Below are positions 6,393-9,925 of a stretch of DNA of 9,925 nucleotides, in pieces. Location of the stretch: the NCBI GenBank assembly GCA_945897655.1, contig CAMDHB010000100.1, forward strand, positions 1-9,925, read 5' to 3'. Below the pieces are notes generated by a model. It was not told the DNA's origin. It ran no database searches and saw nothing but the letters and a program-made list of their open reading frames with translations. The position numbers were made by a program, and so were the translations under genes. Source of the DNA: Pseudorhodobacter antarcticus. Its GTDB lineage: Bacteria; Pseudomonadota; Alphaproteobacteria; Rhodobacterales; Rhodobacteraceae. Every line of letters begins with the position of its first letter. The stretch's first letter is position 1.

Positions 6393-6905
6393 TCAGTTCG
6401 TGACGGCGGGTGCTGCGGCCGGTGCGGCAGCGGCGCGGCGGGCCATTTCCTGACGGTACAGCGCCATGAAGTCGACGTTGTCGATGTTCAAGGGCGGGAA
6501 GCCGCCATCATGCGTCACATCCGAGATGATGCGGCGGATGAACGGGAACAGCATGCGCGGGCATTCGATCAGCAGGAACGGATGCAACTGTGCTTCCGGC
6601 ACGCCTTCGACCAGAAAAACCCCGCCGTATTCCAGTTCCATCAGGAACAGCGTGTCACCATTGGCCTTGTTCTTGGACGTGATCTTGAACTTGGCAATCA
6701 CATCATACTGGTTTTCCACGGCCCGCTTGCGCGCATCCAGCGACACGCCCACCTGAACGTCAGGCTGCATCTCGGTCCCGGTCAAACCCTTTTGGGCCAC
6801 CAGATTTTCGAATGACATGTCCCGCACGAACTGTGCCAGAACCTGCATTTTGACAACCGGCGCTGCCGGTGCCGCGGCTCCGTTCGCGTTGCTTTCCTCG
6901 GCCAT
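6393..6905 (-). CDS. secB: protein-export chaperone SecB
   Basis: A 170-residue SecB, the cytosolic tetrameric chaperone that keeps preproteins unfolded and hands them to SecA. Family features seen: VLAQFVRDMSFENL near residue 30, PDVQVGVSLDARKR, FLMELEYGGVFLVEGVPE, and the strongly conserved LLIECPRMLFPFIRRIISDV followed by GGFPPLNIDNVDFMALYRQ. The N-terminus (ANGAAAPAAP) and C-terminus (AAAAPAAAPAVTN) are Ala/Pro-rich low-complexity tails, common in alphaproteobacterial SecB. The ATG at 6905 is preceded by GGGAG 7 bases away; an open extension to 6980 would run into fxsA and is rejected. It lies 43 bp downstream of fxsA on the same strand, consistent with co-transcription. Confidence 0.96.
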   Translation of the reverse strand: MAEESNANGAAAPAAPVVKMQVLAQFVRDMSFENLVAQKGLTGTEMQPDVQVGVSLDARKRAVENQYDVIAKFKITSKNKANGDTLFLMELEYGGVFLVEGVPEAQLHPFLLIECPRMLFPFIRRIISDVTHDGGFPPLNIDNVDFMALYRQEMARRAAAAPAAAPAVTN

Positions 6906-6948
6906 CTTCCACTCCCTTTGAATTCGGTCGCAGCTTCCTAGCAGGCAC

Positions 6949-7392
6949 TTACGGCTTGGTCCATCCTGAAGGCTCGCCATCGCGCCGCTGCTCGATCACC
7001 ACGGCGTCGATCACATCGTCCTGCGGGCGGGCATAGGTCTGATGCACCGTGGCCGTGCGCAAGCGGCTGCCGATTCGTGCGATGATCACGGCGCGGATGG
7101 GCGGCACCATCAGGGCAAGGCCGATCATGTCGGTCAGGAACCCCGGCAGGATCAGCAAGACAGCGCCCAAGGCCACCAGCCCCGAATGCGCCACAGGCAG
7201 ACGCCCCGCCCCCATGTTCTGCCGCAGGGCCTGGCCCAGCTGCACACCCTGCTGCCGCAGGATCATGACCCCGGCCACTCCACTGCCCAGCACGATCGCC
7301 AGCGTGCCCAGCACCCCGACCCATGACCCCACGATCACGAACAAGGCGATTTCGACCAAAGACCAGGCGATCAATCCCGTCAAAACACGCAT
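6949..7392 (-). CDS. fxsA: FxsA family inner-membrane protein
   Basis: A 147-residue integral membrane protein of the FxsA family. E. coli FxsA (suppressor of F exclusion of phage T7) is the named relative; its biochemical role is unclear. Hydrophobic segments lie at about residues 3–23 and 25–45 and at 70–95. The family pattern is visible in the E15 residue in VEIALFVIVGSWVG, the LRQQGVQLGQALRQNM loop and the LILPGFLTDMIGLALMVPPI segment. The C-terminal tail (QTYARPQDDVIDAVVIEQR) is hydrophilic, ending in acidic and basic residues as in alphaproteobacterial homologues. I chose the ATG at 7392; a TTG one codon upstream would be closer to the GGAG and is possible. The gene is divergent from the Tim44-like operon and precedes secB. 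Confidence 0.92.
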   Translation of the reverse strand: MRVLTGLIAWSLVEIALFVIVGSWVGVLGTLAIVLGSGVAGVMILRQQGVQLGQALRQNMGAGRLPVAHSGLVALGAVLLILPGFLTDMIGLALMVPPIRAVIIARIGSRLRTATVHQTYARPQDDVIDAVVIEQRRDGEPSGWTKP

Positions 7393-7513
7393 CAACGCAA
7401 CTCCAGCAGCTTTTTGCCCTCACAGGTGGACTTGGGCCCACCCAATGCCTACATAGGGGCCAGTGCACGATTTACCAACCACGGGCAAGTTGTCGCCCCT
7501 TTCGAGGCCCCGA
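7393..7513. promoter_or_regulatory. divergent promoter region between fxsA and the Tim44-like gene
   Basis: The 121 bp between two divergently oriented genes must hold the start sites for both units. The stretch GGACTTGGGCCCACCC around 7427–7442 contains the palindrome TGGGCCCA, and an AT-richer patch lies at 7466–7480. No pair of hexamers is good enough to name a promoter precisely. Confidence 0.4.
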
Positions 7514-8164
7514 ATGAACTCTTCCCTGATCCAGTTGCTTGTCCTTGCCGGGATCGCCATTTTCCTCATCCTGAAACTGCGCGCCGTTCTTGGCACGCGC
7601 GAGGGTTTCGAGAAGCCCCCTCAAGCCGTTGAAGACATCCGGCCGCGTCCGAAGTTCGAGGTGATCGAAGGCGGTCCTGACCGCGACATCGCCGACAACA
7701 CCACCGATCCCGCCTCTGCCGCAGCGCTGGCCGCGATGAAGGTGGCCGAGCCGTCGTTCAACGTCACCGATTTCCTGAAAGGCGCACGCGGCGCGTACGA
7801 GATGATTCTGATAGCCTTTGACAAGGGCGATCTGGACCGCATCCGCCCCTTTCTGGGCGATGAGGTTACCGGGACCTTCGAATCCGCCATCTCCGACCGG
7901 CTTGAGCGTGGGTTGACCATCGAATCAACCTTTGCCGGTGTGCGCGAAATGGTTCTGACCGATGCGACCTTTGACGACATCTCCAAGACGGGCGAGGTTT
8001 CGGTGCGCTTCACGGGTGAGCTTTACCGCACCGTCCGCGACAAGACCGGCGCCGTAATCGAGGGTAGCCCCACCACCATCATCCGCCAGCGTGAAACCTG
8101 GACCTTTGGCCGCCGCATGGGCACGGGCGACCCGAACTGGCAACTTACCGCCACCGGCGACTGA
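7514..8164 (+). CDS. Tim44-like domain protein (TimA-type)
   Basis: A 216-residue membrane-anchored protein. An N-terminal transmembrane helix (about residues 5–23, LIQLLVLAGIAIFLILKL) is followed by a charged, flexible linker (REGFEKPPQAVEDIRPRP and on) and then a Tim44-like domain from about residue 80 to the end, recognisable in FLKGARGAYEMILIAFDKGD, LDRIRPFLGDEV and the C-terminal RQRETWTFGRRM with the final NWQLTATGD. The domain is related to the C-terminal domain of mitochondrial Tim44; the Caulobacter homologue TimA is an inner-membrane protein, and its job in bacteria is not well settled. The frame is open upstream to a GTG at 7463, but the ATG at 7514 has GAGG 7 bases before it and puts the membrane helix at the N-terminus. 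Its stop overlaps the mltA start (TGATG), so the genes are translationally coupled. Confidence 0.9.
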   Translation: MNSSLIQLLVLAGIAIFLILKLRAVLGTREGFEKPPQAVEDIRPRPKFEVIEGGPDRDIADNTTDPASAAALAAMKVAEPSFNVTDFLKGARGAYEMILIAFDKGDLDRIRPFLGDEVTGTFESAISDRLERGLTIESTFAGVREMVLTDATFDDISKTGEVSVRFTGELYRTVRDKTGAVIEGSPTTIIRQRETWTFGRRMGTGDPNWQLTATGD

Positions 8165-9183
8165 TGCGCCGTGCGCTGCTTGCCTTGTTTCTGGCATTTG
8201 CCATGACCGGCCCAAGCATGGCGCAGGTCTATGATTTCGAATCACTCGACGGCTGGGCGCAGGATGACCATCTTGCCGCCCTGCAAACCTTTCGCCAGAC
8301 CTGCGACCTGATGAAGCGCCCCGAATGGACGCCGCTGTGCCGCCTGTCGCAGGACGTGCCCGAAAGCCAGGCCGCCGCCCGCCAGTTCTTTGAGCTTTTG
8401 TTCAAACCCACCCTGATCGGCACGCCCCCGGCGCTGTTCACCGGCTATTATGAACCCGTTCTGGAAGGCTCGCCCACCCGCACCGCCCGTTTCGCCTATC
8501 CGATCTACCGCCGTCCGCCCGAATTGCGTGATGGCACGGTCTGGCACGACCGCGCCGCCATCGAAGGTGGCATCCTGCGCGGGCGTGGCCTTGAAATTGC
8601 GTGGCTTGACGATCCGGTCGAGGTGTTCTTCTTGCATATCCAAGGCTCTGGGCGCATCCAGATGACCGATGGCTCCACCATTCGGGTGGGCTATGCCGGG
8701 CGCAATGGCCATGGCTATCGGTCAGTCGGGCAGGAACTCGTGCGTCAGGGCATCTTCACTCAATCCCAGGTTTCGGCCGGAACCATCCGGCAGTGGGTTC
8801 GCAAGAACCCCACTGCCGGGATGCAACTGCTGAACTTCAACCCGTCCTACATCTTCTTCCGCAAGCTGCCGAACCTGAACGCCGCGCTGGGCCCCATAGG
8901 TGCTATGGGCCGCTCGATCTCTAACATGCGCTCTGTCGCCATCGACCCGGATCATGTCCCCTTGGGCGCCCCTGTCTGGGTGGAAAAATCCGGGGCCGAC
9001 CCGATGCGCCGCCTGATGATTGCGCAGGACACTGGCGGCGCGATCAAGGGTGCCCAGCGTGCCGACATCTTCTTTGGCACCGGGCGCGAAGCCGGTCTTG
9101 CTGCAGGCACGATCAAGGATGGCGGGCGCATGCTGCAACTGCTGCCCATAGACCGCGCCTATGCCATGTTGCCCGAAGGTTGA
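8164..9183 (+). CDS. mltA: membrane-bound lytic murein transglycosylase A (MltA)
   Basis: A 339-residue MltA. It cleaves the MurNAc–GlcNAc bond of peptidoglycan to form 1,6-anhydro-muropeptides. A signal peptide (MRRALLALFLAFAMTGPSMA|Q) is followed by the MltA barrel, marked by LFTGYYEPVLEGS (91–103), YPIYRRPPEL and FFLHIQGSGRIQM with VGYAGRNGHGYRSVG (175–189), and a C-terminal 3D domain with MRSVAIDPDHVPLGAPVWV and QDTGGAIKGAQRADIFFG (288–305). D301 in DIFFG, and D289 in QDTGG, are the conserved aspartates; D301 most likely corresponds to the catalytic Asp308 of E. coli MltA. Unlike E. coli MltA there is no lipobox cysteine at the cleavage site, so it is predicted to be a soluble periplasmic protein. 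It overlaps the Tim44-like gene by 1 bp and lies 3 bp before the Smr gene. Confidence 0.95.
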   Translation: MRRALLALFLAFAMTGPSMAQVYDFESLDGWAQDDHLAALQTFRQTCDLMKRPEWTPLCRLSQDVPESQAAARQFFELLFKPTLIGTPPALFTGYYEPVLEGSPTRTARFAYPIYRRPPELRDGTVWHDRAAIEGGILRGRGLEIAWLDDPVEVFFLHIQGSGRIQMTDGSTIRVGYAGRNGHGYRSVGQELVRQGIFTQSQVSAGTIRQWVRKNPTAGMQLLNFNPSYIFFRKLPNLNAALGPIGAMGRSISNMRSVAIDPDHVPLGAPVWVEKSGADPMRRLMIAQDTGGAIKGAQRADIFFGTGREAGLAAGTIKDGGRMLQLLPIDRAYAMLPEG

Positions 9184-9186
9184 CCC

Positions 9187-9780
9187 ATGTCCCGCCGCCG
9201 CACCCTGCGCCCCGAGGAGGAGGAGCTTTGGCAGACAGTGGCCCGCACGGCCACGCCCCTGCATGTCATGCCGCCCCGCCGGAAACTGGACGCTCCGCCA
9301 CCCGCGCAGGTCCATGTCAAGCCCGTCGAACCCGCCCCCCGCCTGGCAGCCTTCCGCCTTGGCGAAAAGGCGCGCAACACGCCCACCCATGACATCGCCC
9401 CCACCCTGTCAGAAAGCCTGGAACAGGCCCCCATCCTGATGGATGCCAAGGCCCATGCCCGCATGACCCGCGGCAAACTGGTGCCCGAGGCGCGGATTGA
9501 CTTGCATGGCCTGACCCTGGCCGAAGCGCATCCAGACCTGATCCGCTTTATCCTGAACGCCCAATCGGCGGGCTGCCGGCTGGTTCTGGTCATCACCGGC
9601 AAAGGCAAGCAGAAACCCGACCATGGGCCCATCCCGCAACGCATGGGCGTTCTGCGCCATCAGGTGCCGCTGTGGTTGCGCCAGATGCCGCTGGGCCCCT
9701 GCGTGCTGCAAATCACCGAAGCGCATCTGAAACACGGCGGCTCTGGTGCCTTCTACGTCTACCTGCGCCGCACCCGCTAG
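9187..9780 (+). CDS. Smr-domain protein (putative DNA/RNA endonuclease)
   Basis: A 197-residue stand-alone Smr protein of the SmrA/YdaL type. The N-terminal 95 residues are charged, proline-rich and probably disordered (RRRTLRPEEEELWQTV, then PPRRKLDAPPPAQ). The Smr domain runs from about residue 98 to the end, with the three signatures DLHGLT (105–110), VLVITGKGKQ (about 133–142) and HGGSGAFYVYLRR (183–195). Smr domains of this kind have shown nicking endonuclease activity; those fused to MutS2 act on ribosomes or recombination intermediates. The cellular role of the alphaproteobacterial form is unknown. It is the third gene of the Tim44-like–mltA–smr operon, starting 3 bp after the mltA stop. 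The C-terminus looks complete, although an IS630 left end seems to start at its stop codon. Confidence 0.93.
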   Translation: MSRRRTLRPEEEELWQTVARTATPLHVMPPRRKLDAPPPAQVHVKPVEPAPRLAAFRLGEKARNTPTHDIAPTLSESLEQAPILMDAKAHARMTRGKLVPEARIDLHGLTLAEAHPDLIRFILNAQSAGCRLVLVITGKGKQKPDHGPIPQRMGVLRHQVPLWLRQMPLGPCVLQITEAHLKHGGSGAFYVYLRRTR

Positions 9781-9925
9781 AGCATGTCGCGCTTGCACCG
9801 ATTCAGGATTCCCATGTTTGCAAGCTTGTGATTGCCTGATCCCGCCAGATGCAGGGGGTTGGGAATGGTCAAAGCACATCCTATTGAGATCCGCAGTCGG
9901 GTCGTTGCTTTTGTCGAAGAGGGCC
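9780..9925 (+). mobile_element. left end of an IS630-family insertion sequence (partial)
   Basis: The 84 bp between the smr stop and the transposase start is unlike the neighbouring coding DNA and looks like an IS end, beginning AGAGCATGTCGCGCTTGCAC and followed by CGATTCAGGATTCCC. The call rests mainly on the transposase N-terminus at 9865. IS630/Tc1-mariner elements insert at TA and duplicate it; the TA inside the smr TAG (9778–9779) is the natural candidate for the duplicated target. The right end is outside the window, so the terminal repeat and the exact boundary cannot be confirmed. Confidence 0.55.
9865..9925 (+). CDS. IS630-family transposase, N-terminal fragment
   Basis: An ATG at 9865, with GGGGG about 6 bases before it, opens a frame MVKAHPIEIRSRVVAFVEEG that runs off the right edge after 20 codons. 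This matches the start of IS630-type transposases (M-x-K-A-x-S/P-I/x-D/E-L/I-R-x-R-V-V), whose first domain is a winged helix that binds the terminal repeats, followed by a DDE catalytic domain not visible here. Whether the gene is intact, or split by the programmed frameshift common in this family, cannot be seen. Confidence 0.72.
   Translation, partial: MVKAHPIEIRSRVVAFVEEG

Noticed and set aside
1..9925. tRNA, rRNA, CRISPR array, riboswitch or origin of replication
   Set aside because: I saw no cloverleaf-like conserved tRNA arms, direct-repeat arrays, or known riboswitch cores on reading both strands; short covariance-only RNAs could be missed.

Overview
The window reads as chromosomal DNA of an alphaproteobacterium of the Rhodobacteraceae/Paracoccaceae type. 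It is GC-rich with strong C/G third-position bias. It carries a PetP/PetR regulator pair of the Rhodobacter capsulatus type, a 288-residue branched-chain aminotransferase, and the alphaproteobacterial cluster secB–fxsA / Tim44-like–mltA–smr. All family calls come from motifs and recalled family sequences; no database search was possible.

Layout. (1) Positions 1–416, minus: N-terminal piece of a GH38 alpha-mannosidase that runs off the left edge. (2) 519–1726, minus: petP (MarR family) and petR (OmpR-type response regulator), translationally coupled by an ATGA overlap. (3) 1806–2294, minus: a small exported protein of unknown function. (4) 2501–3367, plus: branched-chain aminotransferase ilvE, with a plausible promoter upstream and a strong hairpin behind it. 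(5) 3368–3727: a 360-bp gene-free region with an 8-bp-arm inverted repeat. (6) 3728–5053 and 5294–6340, plus: a nucleotide-sugar 6-dehydrogenase with unusual active-site substitutions, then a CapI-type UDP-glucuronate 4-epimerase. (7) A hairpin between convergent genes, then secB and fxsA on the minus strand. (8) 7514–9780, plus: a tight operon of Tim44-like protein, MltA and Smr-domain protein. (9) From about 9780 to the right edge: the left end of an IS630-family insertion sequence with the first 20 codons of its transposase.

How the genes relate. The dehydrogenase and epimerase would together plausibly convert a UDP-hexose to a UDP-uronic acid and then its C4 epimer, for example UDP-glucuronate to UDP-galacturonate for envelope glycans. 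No glycosyltransferase lies nearby. The right half is an envelope and protein-traffic block: export chaperone, inner-membrane proteins and a murein transglycosylase.

Most of the window is ordinary core genome. I see no clear new system. The items most worth checking are the altered catalytic motifs of the dehydrogenase, a motif shared by the petP and ilvE upstream regions, the unknown exported protein, and the IS630 boundary at the smr stop codon.
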